From Dasypus novemcinctus (lineage: Eukaryota > Chordata > Mammalia > Cingulata > Dasypodidae), in NCBI RefSeq assembly GCF_030445035.2, contig NC_080695.1, positions 52,469,954-52,533,953 on the forward strand: a DNA stretch of 64,000 nucleotides. The letters run 5' to 3'. Below are positions 24,901 to 39,900 of the stretch, in pieces; within the stretch, counting starts at the first letter, position 1; every line of letters begins with the position of its first letter. Made by a program: the position numbers and the translations under genes. The notes below the pieces were generated by a model. The model ran no database searches. It was not told the DNA's origin and saw only the letters and a list, made by a program, of their open reading frames with translations.

Positions 24901-27900
24901 ATTAATTATAGTGCTAGTAAAACCATCTTACTGAAAGCATTACTTTGCACAGATAGTGTTTGCTTTGAATTTGGACTATCTAAAGAACATGATGACATAA
25001 ATTTACAAGATGAAAGAAAAAGTAGCATAATACCTGAACTACAGGAAAAGGGAAGCAATTCAAGGTGAAGCCATGGGAAAAAATGGTGAAAGGAAAATTA
25101 TACCTTCTGCTCCAAAATGGATATTTTTTGGGCAATTTCAGCATTTTCGTCCATGAAATTCTTGATCTTGTTAGAAATTTGTTGTAAATTGACTAAAAAC
25201 AAAGAAAAACAATCTCTAAGATTATTAGGAAAACCCAAAATTGAATTCACTATTTTATTAACTGCAAAGGTACATTATCTTCCTTTTAGACATAAATTAT
25301 CTATACAGTATTAGCATCATGCATGAAAACAGCATCTTTTAATTCCATGGCATTCTATACTTATAAATAAATATCAACATAAGGGGGAAGTGTAACCAGA
25401 TCAAAGTAGTTATTTTTTTTCAGCTAGTGTTAAGAGAAGAAATTGTGGCATTGATATGGCAGGGTTTTAGAAGGGAGTGGGTGGGATGAATAGGTGGAAC
25501 ACAGGGCATATTTAAGATGCTAACATTTTTCCGTACGATACTGCAATGATGGACACATGGCATTATACTTTTGCCAAAACTGATAAAACCGTACAGTACA
25601 AAGCGTAAAACATAATGTAAACAATACTCTGGTTAGTTGCAATGCTTCAATATTGGTTTATCAATTGTAACAAATGTACTACACTAATATAAGATGTTAA
25701 TAATAGGGAAAACAGTGCATGGGTGTGCATGTTATATGGGAATTCCCTATACTTTCAGTGTAATTTTCTTGTAATGCTAAGCACTTCTCTAAAAAGTTTA
25801 TAAAAAAATAAAAATGAAAAACATTATTTCCATGAGATTCCTATTTTTTTCAAAGATGGGGAGATCAATAAAAGAACTCATCTCTCAATAATGGAGGGTT
25901 CTCTATAAAATGTTGCATCGATAGCAGGCCTGAAGATTTTATTTGTGTGGAAAAACAGAGACATCAGTGACTTTTTGTTGAAAAGTCACTCTGAGAGTAG
26001 AAATTTGAATGTAGGTAGTAGAAATACTTTTTATCAATTTGTCTCCCTCTTGTTATTCTTTTTATGTGTACACAAGTGAATTATGTGAAAAAGTCTACAA
26101 CTGAGGTGCAAAGCTTCTTTAATAAACAAAAAATAAACATCCCATGTGATAAGAAAAAGAACTAAAGAGCTTATCTCTCTTTTCATTTATATCACTCTTA
26201 GAAAATGAAAGTACATTAAATAGCTTTATCATTACCAGTGATGAAACAGAAATTTGCACACTCTATACATACTACAAATTCTAAATATCAAGGTAAAGAA
26301 ACAGGTCACTGCGATTGTTTTAAAAATTATTCTCTCTGATTCTCCCCTCTTCTAAGGCTATTTATTTTACAATTCCTTAAAGTCCCTTCTAAAGTGTTAC
26401 ATTATTGGCCTAGCCACAGGACTCTAATTTTCTTACTGCCCAGCAGATTCCATTTCATAAGAATCAGAGTGCGGGGATGTGAAGGGTAAGGACAATGGAA
26501 TGAGTACACACAGGTCTATCTTTAGCTTTACCAGTTAGCCTATTAGAGATGTTGGACAATTCAAAATTCCACTAAGACTCAAGATTTTCATCTCCAAGAT
26601 GTGAATGCTAGCACCTACTGCCGAGGAAAACAATATACATAAAGTACCTGTACCTCACAGAAGGATAACACATGTAAATCATCTAGATCAGGGTCCAGTA
26701 TTCCCTCCTCCTCCACCTGGCATTTTATTCTCTCACCTGACCCCAAATTGCACACTTACCTTCTCTTTACCCAACACGAATGCTCTATTGCTTGAAATCA
26801 CTGTTCTTACCATACAAATGCTACCAATCCTGGAACTAACATCAGCAACAGGGGGACTTTAATTTAGGCAGGCAGCTTCCCTGGATCTCAACAGACACCA
26901 CCACTTAAGCACTTACTCATCACAATCAATGAAACATTCGCTGAGTTTATTATCTCCACTTTGTATCATATTCCTTTCCACTCATTCTCCACTGAAATTA
27001 ATGGCTCCCTCCACTTAACACTCACAAACTTTTGTTTAAACCTCATTTATAACAAATACTACATCCAGTATTATCTAGAATTTTCTCTGAGCCTTGAGGT
27101 TTTAGCAGGCACAAACAATTTCAGATTCATCTTTACTTTTACCCAAGAGCCAAGTTATGGACAAACCTTGCAAATTTCAGACTCAAATCATCACTTGTTT
27201 CCTCAACATTTTCCTCTTCCTGGTCTCCTTTCTCAGTTGGTTACATCTCCATCTACTCTGTCATACGGGGGAATAACCCAGCAACAGGGAAACTCCAAGA
27301 AATAAGAAGTCAACCAGATATCAGAAGTCACCATATTCCCTTTAGTTGAATTAGCATCCTCATGAAATACCAGTATGGAGAATATATTACAAAACTAATG
27401 GAAACCTAAATGCTTACCTTGATATGTATGAGGTTTTACCTAGAAGATGGAAAACAAAATTAAAATATGACAAATATATTAAACAGAAACCTATAGTTCC
27501 TAAGAAAATAGTAAAAAATGTATCCCAGTAAAAATAAAAGTTTCCTTTTTAAAATGGTGATATCTTATAGGCCATTTCCAGTCAAAGCACTAAGGTAAAT
27601 ACTTTATTTTGGACCGAAGTCTCTCTAAAGTACTTTAAATGAACACAAATCTACCTAATTTTTAAAAAGCTAATGACAGAATTTTTATATGCTCTAAAGC
27701 ATCATTAACCTAAAATTATTTTTGTCAGCCTCAATATAGATAATTAAGTTTAAATCCCTTTATTGTATTAGAAGTCTCTGAGAATACAAAACAAATGTTA
27801 AGTATTCACACTAATGTTGTAGAATTTGAGAGGTTCAATTATTTGCATATAGAGAGGCCAGGACTCAGCAATGATTTTGAGAAGGAAAAATGGTTTATTT

Positions 27901-30900
27901 TTTTTTCCTTTTTTTTTATTGACTTTGTAATAATATTACATTAAAAATATATATGTGAGGTCCCATTCAACCCCACCCCCCCACACCACCTCTCCCCCCC
28001 CCCCAGCAACACTCATTCCCATCATCATGACACATCCATTGGATTTGGTAAGTACATCTTTGGGCACCTCTGCACCTCATAGTCAATCGGCTGGACTCGG
28101 GAGCTTTCTGTTTCAATCCCGAGCCCCGAATAAGATTTTTGAGTCCCTTTTATACAGAGAGGAAAGGCCAAATGGTCCTTTTGTTTCAGTTCTCAATAGG
28201 CTTGAATTAGCATATATATCTTCCACATCTTAGGTAAGCTTTTAGCATGGACCTCAGGCATTCTAGGTAAGCTTCTAGCATATTTGGTTTGCACTAAGAT
28301 ATACCTCATTCTCTCATCAGATACATCTTAGACATCTTATTCAGGCATGGTTATTTGCTGAATTGGGAAACAATTCTAAGGAATCGGGTGCTCTAACTTT
28401 GTCAGACCACTAAAAATTTATGTCTTCAAATCAGAAAAAGAGTAGGACAGGGCCAGAGAAAATGCACAAGCAACAAGCGAAATGACAGTTAACATTTCAG
28501 GAAAGGGCAAAAACTGTTTCCCTAACCCCAAACTTTTCCTGAAGTCATTAAAGAATTACCGCACAATATAACACAGGCGGTACACCATGTATATCCCATG
28601 AGAAGACAAACTTCCTTGTCATGCAGAACATATTTCTCCGTTCAAATATTATAAATGGTGATCAGATGCTGAGGGAAACCCAAAAATCTTGCTGTGAGAT
28701 GAGAATTTAACTGTAGTATCTAAACACCATTCATAATAATTTCATTACAGTAAAAATGCAACCAGAGAGGTCCAACCAGAACAAGGATTTTCCAGTATTG
28801 TTGCACTTGCTCACAAGACCAGTGAGCTTCCTCTGCAAACAGCCACCCATCCCAACAGCCAGGGGCAAGCTGAGAGGAGAGATGGACAGGAGACTGAGGA
28901 CAAGCAAGCCCAGAATAAAGTTCTGCAGCACAGGAGAAAGTAGCCACAGAGCCAACTGAAAAATCAGAGCAGGGATTGGGGACTTGGAACCAGAGAAATG
29001 TAGTGGTAAGTATGAAATGCATTCATTCTTCCTCTCCATTTCCCTTTGTACTCTGTGCTTTTCCTTTTTCTGAGGGCAATCCCAGAGGCAAGGAAGGGAT
29101 AAGGCAAAGCACAAATCCAGGGGGAAAGACATTGCTTTAAAAGGTTATTACAATAGCTATGCCATGGGGACCATTCAATTATGTTGATAAGTCCATTATA
29201 ATTAAGAAACCAGGAAACTGTTCTCAATTTTAGAAAACTTGCATTCAAAACTTCTGCCCCTTTAGTAAACCAGGAAACTGTTCTCAATTTTAGAAAACTT
29301 GCATTCAAAACTTCTGCCCCTTTATCATGCTAGCCTCAGTCATCTGCCAAACTCATTTTTACAGAATGATCTGTTCTGCAAATTATGTTTATAAGTGAGG
29401 AATTAGGACTGTCAAAAAATATACTAATGTCCTATTCTTTTCCCAATTAAGAAGTTAAAAAGAACCTAAATTACAAATCAAATCCAAAGGTACGTCCCTC
29501 CTTGAATGTGGAACAAATGAGGGGATATGTCAGAACATGTGAGCAGAACACACTTTTTTTTTTTTTTTTTTTTGCCTGGCATGAGAAATCATTTCATTTC
29601 TAAATGGCACATTATGTTTCAATTAATTGTGCCCTAGTGTTGGCCTCAGTCTATCCAGGTCTTCAGTTTTCATTCTGGTCTACCATAAGAAAACCCATGC
29701 AACAAATATTTGGTGAGTATAATTATTTCTTACATCTATGAGTCGGAAATGGATTATTTTCTACATAGAAAATAAAATTACTTTACTGGTCTGGGAACAC
29801 ACAGAATCAATTGATTTTGCCCAGCACATGAGACAAACCATAAGAGAATGATGCATTCAGTTGTGTACCAGCATTCTCTTTTTTTTTTTTTTTTGAAGTA
29901 CCTGGGATTGAACCCAGGACCTTGTACATGGGAAATAGGTGCTCAACCACTGAGCTACATCTGCTTACAGCACCCTCTTTTTGACGCAAACACCCAATTT
30001 ATAATACCCCCAAAAGTTAAAATACTCAGATGAGATTTACACAAAGTTGTTCCTTAAATCATCTTCAAAGTATAAATGCAGAAACAACTTAAATGCTGTC
30101 TATATGGAAAGAGTGTTAAATGGAAAGATAAACTACAAGATATCCATAAGAGATTATGCATTAATTCCAACAGAGTATTGTAAAGATTTTAATTATTATT
30201 TAAATATACTTACAAGTATACATCATACGCTTCTAAATTTATTATAGAAAACCACAGAGAAGAAAGCATAGCGATATGCACATACTCACTACAATACGTT
30301 TATAGGTTTCTCTAGGGGCAAGGGTGAGAAAGGAAGAATAAAGGTAGAAAATGTGAATGAAACATATCAAAATGATAATATTAGTTTGGTGGTATGATTG
30401 CATGATTTTTATTTTTGCATTTTACCTTCGTTTTCCAGATTTTTTTAGGACTTTGTAAGGATTTTTCTAATTCAGAGAAAAAATATATAAAAAAATAAAG
30501 CAAAGCAGATTTGGAATATTTAACCTAATAAAATTTATCTAATGAAATGTGGTCTTGATATTATTTTAATCACACAAACAGACAAAAAAGATAGATATTT
30601 TTCAAATTTTGGTTTAGTTTAGTGATTAAGATTTTTCTTCTCATGCCAGGTGAGTTATTTATAATAGTAAAACAAATGAAAAAGTCTCAAGGTCTAATAC
30701 TGGTATAACATCTGTTAAAATATTTTGCATTCATTAATACATTTATCCATATATTGACATATTGAGTTGTTTTAGTTTGCAAAAGGCTGCCAATATAAAA
30801 AAAATGGAATGGCTTTTATAATGTGAATGTATTAGGGTAAAAGCTTACAGTTCTGAAACTATGAAATTGTCCAAATCAGGGCATTGTTAGAGATACTGTC

Positions 30901-33900
30901 TCACCAAAGGTCAGCGGCCAGAGATCCTAGACTTTTGCCACATGGTAAGACAAAACAGGAAGTGATCTCTGCCTTCTCCTCCAGAACACTTTCTCCCAGG
31001 GCTCAGCTGTGGGTGACCAGGCTCGTGGCTCAACTCTCCTGCTCCTGCAGGGTTCATTGCTTCACCTTTGGGCTGCTCCTTTGCGTCCAGCCTCTGGTCT
31101 CTCTCAGCCTCCCAGGATTTCCCTTTCTGGGGCTGCAGGTGATACTAGAGTCCTCTCACATGGCAGGGTAAAATGATGGCTCCTTTTCTCTCCCTTCTCC
31201 TCCATTTAGACAGGACTCCCAAAAGAGGATTAGAAGTTCCACAGTCTAATCCAAGGCCCTTAACTGAAGTGATCTAATAAAAAATGATCGAGTCCAAAGA
31301 TTCCTTAACTGAGTCTAACTAAAAGTTGCCACATGCAATAGATTCACATGCATAGGAATGGGTTACCTTAAGAACATGATTTTCTGGGGTCCACAAAAGA
31401 TTCAAACTAGCACATGAATTAAAAAGTTAAAAGAGTACGCATAGAAAAACTCTCTTTTACTTAAATGTGGGAATATGTTTGAGCAGAAAGTTCAACTCAA
31501 TTTAAGGGTAAACCAACTCAAATTAAAAAGGGGACTTTTAGGGAGGGATCACACTTGACTTGAATTTTGTTCCTCTTATACACTGATTTTTCAAGGTGCA
31601 TGTATTATTGGCATAATAAAAAAATAAGTAAAGACCTTTATTTTAGGAGAAAATTACATATGAGTTTGTAGGAATGCAGAGGATTACTTTTAAGTGAAAT
31701 ACATGGGCAAAAACTTTACAGCAAATATATGATACATATAGCATCTCCTGCCTGATTGAGTATTGTCCTCATCCCTGTTCCACCCAACACCCAACCCACT
31801 CTTACCCACAAGTCATCTCTTCCCATAACTCCTTGGATGCACACTGAGATTTGTCTGCTATACTCTTGAATGCTGCCATACTGAGCACATCTTGTTTTGA
31901 GAAAAGTGCACGTACAAGATGTTTTTAAAATATATTCAGAGAAACAGATGTGGCTCAACCAATTGGGCTCCCATCTACTGTAGGAGGTCTAGGCTTCGAT
32001 GCCCAGGGTTTCCTGGTGAGGGCAAGCTGGCCCATGCAGTGAGCTGGCCCACATGGAGTGCAAGCCCACACCGGAATGTTGCCCCATGCAAGAGTGCTGG
32101 CCAGTGCTGAGAGCTGGCCCAGTAAGATGATGCAACAAGAGACACAGAGGCGAGAAAATAAGAAGGCGTAGCAGAACAGGGAGTTGAGGTGGTGCAAGAG
32201 AGCAATCCCTTCTCTCCTACTCCGGAAGGTCCCAGGATCAGTTCCTGGAGCCCTCTAATGAGTATACAAGCAAACAGAGAAGAACACACAGTGAATGGAC
32301 ACAGAGAATAGACAATGGGGGGAATGGGGGGTGGGGAAAAAAAAATAAACCTTAAAAAATAAAATGAAATATATGCATTTGAGCCTGTGGCATTCAGCCA
32401 ACTTTGGTGCCTAGCCCTATGTTAATTACTTGAAGGAACTTCTTGCCTTCCATCTCCAGGTAACAGCAGTTCTCTGTAAATGCCCTTAATAAATGCTTAA
32501 GGACTAATCACCCTGGTGTTCAGTGACTTTTTCCTCAAAATCTCAACAGGCCTCATTTTGGGGCAGTTTGGGGCCATCCCAGCTGGGTCACCCCATTTCT
32601 CCTTTAAGGGTGAGTGCTGCTGCTGATTCAGTAGGACACATGAGAAACATCAGTTAATGAGTAGATAAACCATACTTTTTAACCAGCAGAAAGGAGCAAA
32701 TGACTGATACTTGCAATATGAAACTCAAAATCTTTGTGCCTGGTAAGAGAAATCAGACACAGAAGAGTACACACTGTGTAATTAATTCCATGTATGTGAA
32801 ATTCTATTACAGGCAAAAGGAATGCACAGTGACAGAGAGCAGATCAGTTGGTGCTTGGGCCTGTGTGGGAGTTGAGGGATTAGACTGCAAAAAGTGTAAG
32901 GGATTATTTGTGGTATATGAAAATGCACCATATTTTGTATTTGGTGATGGATATTATAGATATAATCAGAAAACCAGTCAGCAATTTTCATTTTTAAAAA
33001 GTCTAAGACTTTTATTTTTTAAGTACTGTGGAATACATTATCACAACGATGTGCAAGATCCACTGCGGAAAACAAAAGTACCCAAAGGAATCCAATTTTT
33101 AGAATTTAGGCATGACCTACTCTGTATTTTCAAACAAAATATATTTTCTGAATATAATAGTATATAATTCAGTTAGAAATTTTTAGAAATAATGTTATAT
33201 CAGGGATAGGAATAAAAAAAAATCCCTTAGAAACTAGTATTTCTAACCATTTTATAGTATTTTCATGCAGCATTCTTTTATTCTATGTGTGTATAGAGGT
33301 GTATATATTTTAAACCAGACTACATAGAAGCTGCCTGTTTCTGTTTTTTCTCATTGACATTAGATCAACAGCATTGTGTTTTTCTTGAAATGACATTGAA
33401 AGAATGAATTTTAAGATCTTTGTTTATTCCATTGTAAGGATGTGCAGTACTTCCCGCGTCATGGATGAGTTTGGTAGTTGCCATATTTTTGCTGTAATAA
33501 ATATTATTTTATTGAAAATCCTCATATAAGATTTCAAAAACATTTATATCATTAGGGCAGATAACAAGGAGTGGAAATACAGTGATTAAAAATAATACGA
33601 ACATGTTAAAGGTGTCAGATAAATTATATTAAACTATTTTTCAAGAGAATTTTCAATTTCATGAACAGTACATGAAAAAGCCCATAAATAGTTAATAGTT
33701 AGTATTTATTTTTGATAGAAAGGATTTCTAAATTAAAATATTCTCATCAAAGCTATATAGTTCATGTGTTCACTGAGATATTAATTTAAAATTTAGATTA
33801 TTTTACAAGGTTAGTTTCCATTTCAAACATTAATTTCTATTCATATTTCAGCAATCTAAAGGAAACAACTTGGGAAGCGGACTTGGCCCAGTGGTTAGGG

Positions 33901-36900
33901 CGTCCGTTTATCACATGGGAGGTCCGCGGTTCAAACCCTGGGACACCCTGACCCATGTAGAGCTGGCCCATGCACAGTGCTGATCCGCACAAGGAATGCC
34001 ATGGCACGCAGGGGTGTCCCCCGCGTAGGGGAGGCCCACGTGCAAGGAGTGTGCCCCGTAAGGAGAGCTGCCCAGCGGGAAAGAAAGTGCAGCCTGCCTA
34101 AGAATGGCACCACCCACACGGAGAGCTGACACAAGATGACGCAACAAAAAGAAACACAGATTCCCGTGCCACTGACAACAACAGAAGTGGACAAAGAAGA
34201 AGATGCAGCAAATAGACACGGAGAACAGACAACCAGAGCAGGGGAGCAGGGGAAATAAATAAACAAACAAACAAACAAATAAATAAATAAAATACAATAA
34301 AGGAAACAAGTTAAAAAACCAGCAACTAAAAAATGGCCTACTTATTATTTATGAGTCAAAGTTTACCTACAAGGTACTTTAATATACTCACAGCAAGGAC
34401 TTTGCTCCAGATGAAAATGGCAAATAAAGAAATTCCCAAGTAGCCAGTAGTAATGATACAATTCCAAAAAAATCTGTACAAGTCAGACCCAGAAGGAAAG
34501 CTGTCAGGCAGTAGATCAGCTAGCTAGAATAACAATATCGGAAATAATGAGAAGCCTCAAAGTAATTTACAGTAATTCACAATACTGTACATTTTAAAAT
34601 ACAAAGTATTAAAAAAGAGAGATTCATTCAACAGAATAGGAATCAGGAATGAAAAAGAATAAATTACTGATCCATGCAGAAACAAGAACAAATCTCAGAA
34701 ACACTATACTGAGCAGAGAAAGACACACACGGAAGAGTACATATAACGTGCTTCCATTTATATGAAATTCTAGAACAAGTAAAATTGTTATAATGAAGGC
34801 AAAGATTGAATGAAAGTAGGGTAATGACACTTTCTGGGGTGTTTCCCACCCCCCTCAGGCCATCTGGGCCTCTACTGTGCAAGAGAAACACGTTTTGAAA
34901 GGGGTTTGTATTATGCATGTGTATATGTATGTCAAACTTCCATGATGTTCTCTTAAGATTTGTTTATTTACTCTATGTAAATTGCACATTAAAAGAAAAA
35001 TCTGTAAATAAATATTTAACAATGCTTAATGACAGGCATGGTAAAGTATTTAGGAGGAAATATTCTGATGTCTCCAATTTACTTTGAAATGCACTAAAAT
35101 ATGATGAATAGATGGTTGGATAGGAAGGTAGGTGATTATGTTTAGTGAACTGTTAATGGAAAATGTTGCTTTAAGGCTGAAAATTTTCATAATAAAAAAG
35201 TCAGAATAAGAGCAAAACCAAAATAACACATAGCAGTGCTTTGACTTTTTCTGTTCTGCGTTTTTCAGCAAGCCTTTCAAAAGCAATTGCTATTAAATGG
35301 CTAGGTATATAAACGCTTTTAGGTACACTCTCAATTCAGCATAAGTTGCAAATTATAACTATGCGCAGGTAGAATTCTGCAGAGGTGCTAATTTCTGGGT
35401 TTATGTTTTTATGGATGAATCAGCCCCAAATTTCTTACCAAGGATAAGAATTAACAATAAGCAAATTGTAGTATATCCATAAAATGGAATACTACCCAGG
35501 AATGGAAATGAACAAAACCATCAATATATAAAACCACAAGGGTAAATGTCAAAATGATTATGTTACTAAAAAGAATCTTGCTCCAATAATAGAAAACTTT
35601 CCATGTCCTTCCGTAATTGTGAGGAAGGGGTATTAGGAAAGATGGAGGGGATGGATGGATGGATTACAATGGAGCACAGAAAAGCTTTTGGGCTTGTTGG
35701 GTATGATTATTATCTTCACGGTGGTGATTATTTCATAGTTACATATACATGTCAAAATTCAACATATTTTATATATTAAATAGGTGCTGTTTACATCACT
35801 TACATATGACTCAAGGATTAGGGGGAAAAATTGGATATACTAACTTTGTTATTTTTCTATCAAAATAGAGCAAATTTTTAAATATTGTTAATTTAATTTA
35901 TCATTTTATAAATCGATTTGTAATTGACAAAATAATATAAATTCAGACTTACATGGAATGGAAAGTATAGATCTTCTTTGATATACTTATGAATTAACTG
36001 GACTAAATCTTTTGGAACATTTCCAAACGTACGCTCAACCTGTAGAATGAACAGAGAAACAGAAATCAAAATTCTCATAGCAGCATATGTCACAACTGTC
36101 AAAAGATGGAAGCCAACCACATACCCACCAATCAAGAAGTAGATAAAATATAGTATAGACACACGTTGGAATATTATTCGGCTGTAAAAAGGAATAAAGT
36201 TCTGATATAAGCGACAACATGGATCAGCCTTAAAGACATCATGGTGACTGAAATAAGCCAGACAGAAAAGGACAGATATTATATGATCTATGAATATTAA
36301 ACAATTAGAATAAATAAATTCATAGAGTCATAAACTGGAATATAGGTTACCAGGAGCCAGGGTGGGAGTAGGAAGTGGGGAGTTAATGTTTAAAATTGTA
36401 CAAAGTTTTATTTGGGAAGATGGAAACATTTTGGTAATGGATGGTGGCGATGGTACTGTGAGATTGTGAACATAATTAAACAGCACTGAAATATATATTT
36501 AAAAAGAGAAATTTTGGAATGTATATATGATACCAGAATAAATTTTTTAAAAATTACATAAGACGTACAACACAAACTATGAACCCTAAGGTAAATCCAC
36601 GGACTATAGTTAATATTTCAATTATACAATGTTCTTTTATCAATTGCAACTAATGTTCTATGCTAATCCAAGATATTAATTATAGGGTGGTATATGGGAA
36701 CTCTGTATTTTATGTATGATGCTTCTGTAGGCCAACAACTTCTCTAATTAAAATTTTAAAAAATAACATTGGATAATGGAAATGCTCCTTCAAATTACAA
36801 AGTTCATATGGGTGGTATAATTTGATTATAAATAAAAGGATTTAGTCTTTTAAAAAATTCTGTACTAAAGATATAAATTAAAGAAGTATCTGCAGTTATG

Positions 36901-39900
36901 GACAAACTGAGAGATACAGGTGGCAGTTATTATATTATCCTGGGATTAATATTCCCATAAAATTGGAATATTAGATGGAAGCAGCTACATGGACCATGGA
37001 AAGTGCAGAGCAGGCTATTCGGTAGTCACTCTCACTGGAATATTAGAAGCAAAGAACTTCAGCACCAAAAGCCAAACTAGTTGCTCTCGTAAGCATCCTG
37101 CAGCTAAGTACAGGACAAAAGGCAAACATATATGCAGAGTCCAGACATGCTTCTGTTGTCCTACAAGCATGTGGAGCCATTTGGAAAGAACGTGGTTTAT
37201 TAAGCACTGCCAATAAAAATATCAAAACGTGTAGACTTGATCTTGCAGTTGTTAACTGTAGTTTTACAGCCAAAAGACTGGCAGTTATTCCTTGTAAGGG
37301 ACATCAAGCTACTGATAGCAAAGAAGCTAAAGGCAATAGACAGGCAGATAAAGCAGCAAGAGAGGTGGCCAAAGGGGAAATTACCCTTCCAACCCTTGCT
37401 TAGTTTTACCCAAACCACACACTATTACCTCACAGTGAGTGAAGACCTGAACTAGAGACATTTAGAAAACCTCAGTATTCAGAAAAAGACTTAGCAAGGG
37501 CAAAAGAATGGGATTTCAAAGTCTAATTAAACAGGGATGTTTACAAAATGAAAATGAATGCAGGGAGATGAGTAAAACTCATGTCCCAGAAAACCTCCTC
37601 AAACCCATCATAACACACGTTTACCAAATCACACACTATGGACGAGAAACCCTTTACAAATGGTTTATTTTCTAAGCAGACCTAACCTAAGCCGAACTAG
37701 TCAAGCTGTAACTAATCCATGCGTAACATGCACTCTAGTCAATCTTTGGCCCGCCCTAAAGTACCAGCTTTAACAAAAGGAGTACACTATCGGTGACCAG
37801 GCAGAGGTGATGATTGGCAAATTGATTTTACCATAATGCCTCAGGCACCTGGAAATTTGAAATCTCTGCTAGTATTTGTTGACAGTTTACTAGATGGGTA
37901 GAAGCTTTCCCTTGTCTAACTGAGAAAATCCATGAAGTTATTCAGTGTTTTCTAAAAGAAATTATTTCTGGGTTTGGGCTCCCTCTGCCCATTCAAAGTG
38001 ATAATAGTGCTGCCCTTGTCTCTAATGTAGTCAAAGATGTTTCCGATTTACTGGGTATTGATTGGTGGCTTCACTTCTCCTATCGAGCTCAATCCACAGG
38101 GGGAAAAAAAAGAATGAATGAACAGAACATTAAAAGAACATCTAGCAAAAATTTGTTTGGAAATACAGTTAAAATGAGATAAAGCCCTGCCCGTTGCACT
38201 CCTGAGGATGAGTAGAACCCCAAAGTGGATTAGGTTTAAGTCTTATGAAATGACATGTGGAAGGCCATTTCTAAAAGTAGAATATGCTGGGAATATACAT
38301 CCTAGTTTTGAATTACCCACTATTCAACTTATAAAACCCCTAGGAGGAACTCTAACTGAAATCAATAACTAAGCTTCCAACTATCTTAAGTTCCCTGCAG
38401 GTGCTCCTTTACACAACTCCCATCCTGGAGATTGGATATGGTTACAAACATGGAAAAACTTACACCCCCAAACACAACTAAGTTCCAGATTGGTAGGAGC
38501 ATATCTGGTGTTGCTTCACACTCACTCTTCTCTTAAACTACAGCATCAAACCATGGATACATCATACTAGAGTCAAGCTACAACCAATCTTGCACAGTGA
38601 TTCTCTACCACTCCGCCAAAAAGCAGCTGTTGTCAGCAACCCACCTGAAGATCCTGAACATAAAAATATACCTGTGAATCCCTAAGTCAGGAGTCCTCGC
38701 CTAGAGCTACTTTCAAGATTACCCCCAATCCTTTGAACAATGATCAATTTTGCTTACATACCATGGACCAATGTTTCCAGCAAGAAACCCCGTAACTACT
38801 ACAACCCATTTCAGTAGGAAGCAGCCAGAACGAACAACTGAGTCCCCCCAAAATTAATTCCACGATTGGAAATAAAAGTAAAATCAAAGGGAATCTGTAG
38901 CTCAAGAATAACCGGGGGGATTTGTAGCATGAACAGAATACAATATACTTGTAACCTAGCAAGCACCTTAGAATAGGCATAAAGTCTCTAAAGAAAAGCA
39001 CATAGCTCTGTCGAGTTCAATGTGTTTTTTTAAAGATTTATTTTATTTATTTATCTCTCCCCATCCCCTCCTTGTTTGCACTTACTGTGTGCTGTGTCTT
39101 TAGGAGGCACTGGGAACTGAGCCCAGGACCTCCAACCTGGGAGGGAGGCACCTAATTGCTGGAGTCATTTCCGTTCCCTGCTTTGTTGTGTCTCTCATGA
39201 TTTTTCTTCTTGTGTCTTTTGTTGCATGTTGAGTTGAACATTAACTAGACATTTTAATTCTCTTTCTTTGTAGAGAAAAATATACCTTCGTAATGCTTCA
39301 CTCATTCCCTACTCTTACCCCCGTGAAATTTAGAGGCAACAGGCACAATATGTATCTTAAATATTAACCAGAGCAGAAACATTAGAAAAGCTCCTCCAAC
39401 CCCTCCCCAATGATTAATTTTCTTTGTTTCAAATCATGCTACAATTAATTCTCTTTGTTTCAAACCTGTATAAAAGTTGTTAAAATAAAACCAAAAAAAA
39501 ACCTTGGCAGGGAGGCAGATTTCAGATTTGAGATTGATTAGGTCTACTCTCCTCCTCCAGCTAATACAGCCCCTTTTCCTTCCCAGCCTAGTTTGGTGTG
39601 CCTGTCTATTCTGCCATACCGAGGGATGAGCCTATGGGTTGTTCCGGTCTCCTTCACAACGATCCTGTATGGAAATACCCCGGAATGCAGGTGAATGGGC
39701 CAGACAAGACCCTTTCTGTACAGAGCTGTGACTTTCTAGGTGAGACAAAACCATGTAAACAAATTAACTGTCTTACAAAGCAATGAATACAAATGCTTCT
39801 GATAAAGGGAAGCAAAGCATCATGGACACATACTAAAAGAGCAAAGATATATTTTGTCTGGTCCTAAAGCTGGTTTTACTAAAGTGGGATAAAATAACTT

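Noticed and set aside
28756..29132. Overlapping ORFs of 67-133 codons on both strands
   Set aside because: No domain, no splice signals in phase with the gene, and the reading covers the sequence next to a tandem duplication. Probably chance ORFs.
29540..29572. T-run at 29,551 as the start of another SINE
   Set aside because: The sequence after it lacks A/B boxes and the DAS body. Only a weak retroelement hint.
32700..33167. 155-codon plus-strand ORF, longest in the window by frame
   Set aside because: Overlaps an L1 3'UTR fragment, has no recognisable domain, and its second half is AT-rich intron sequence.
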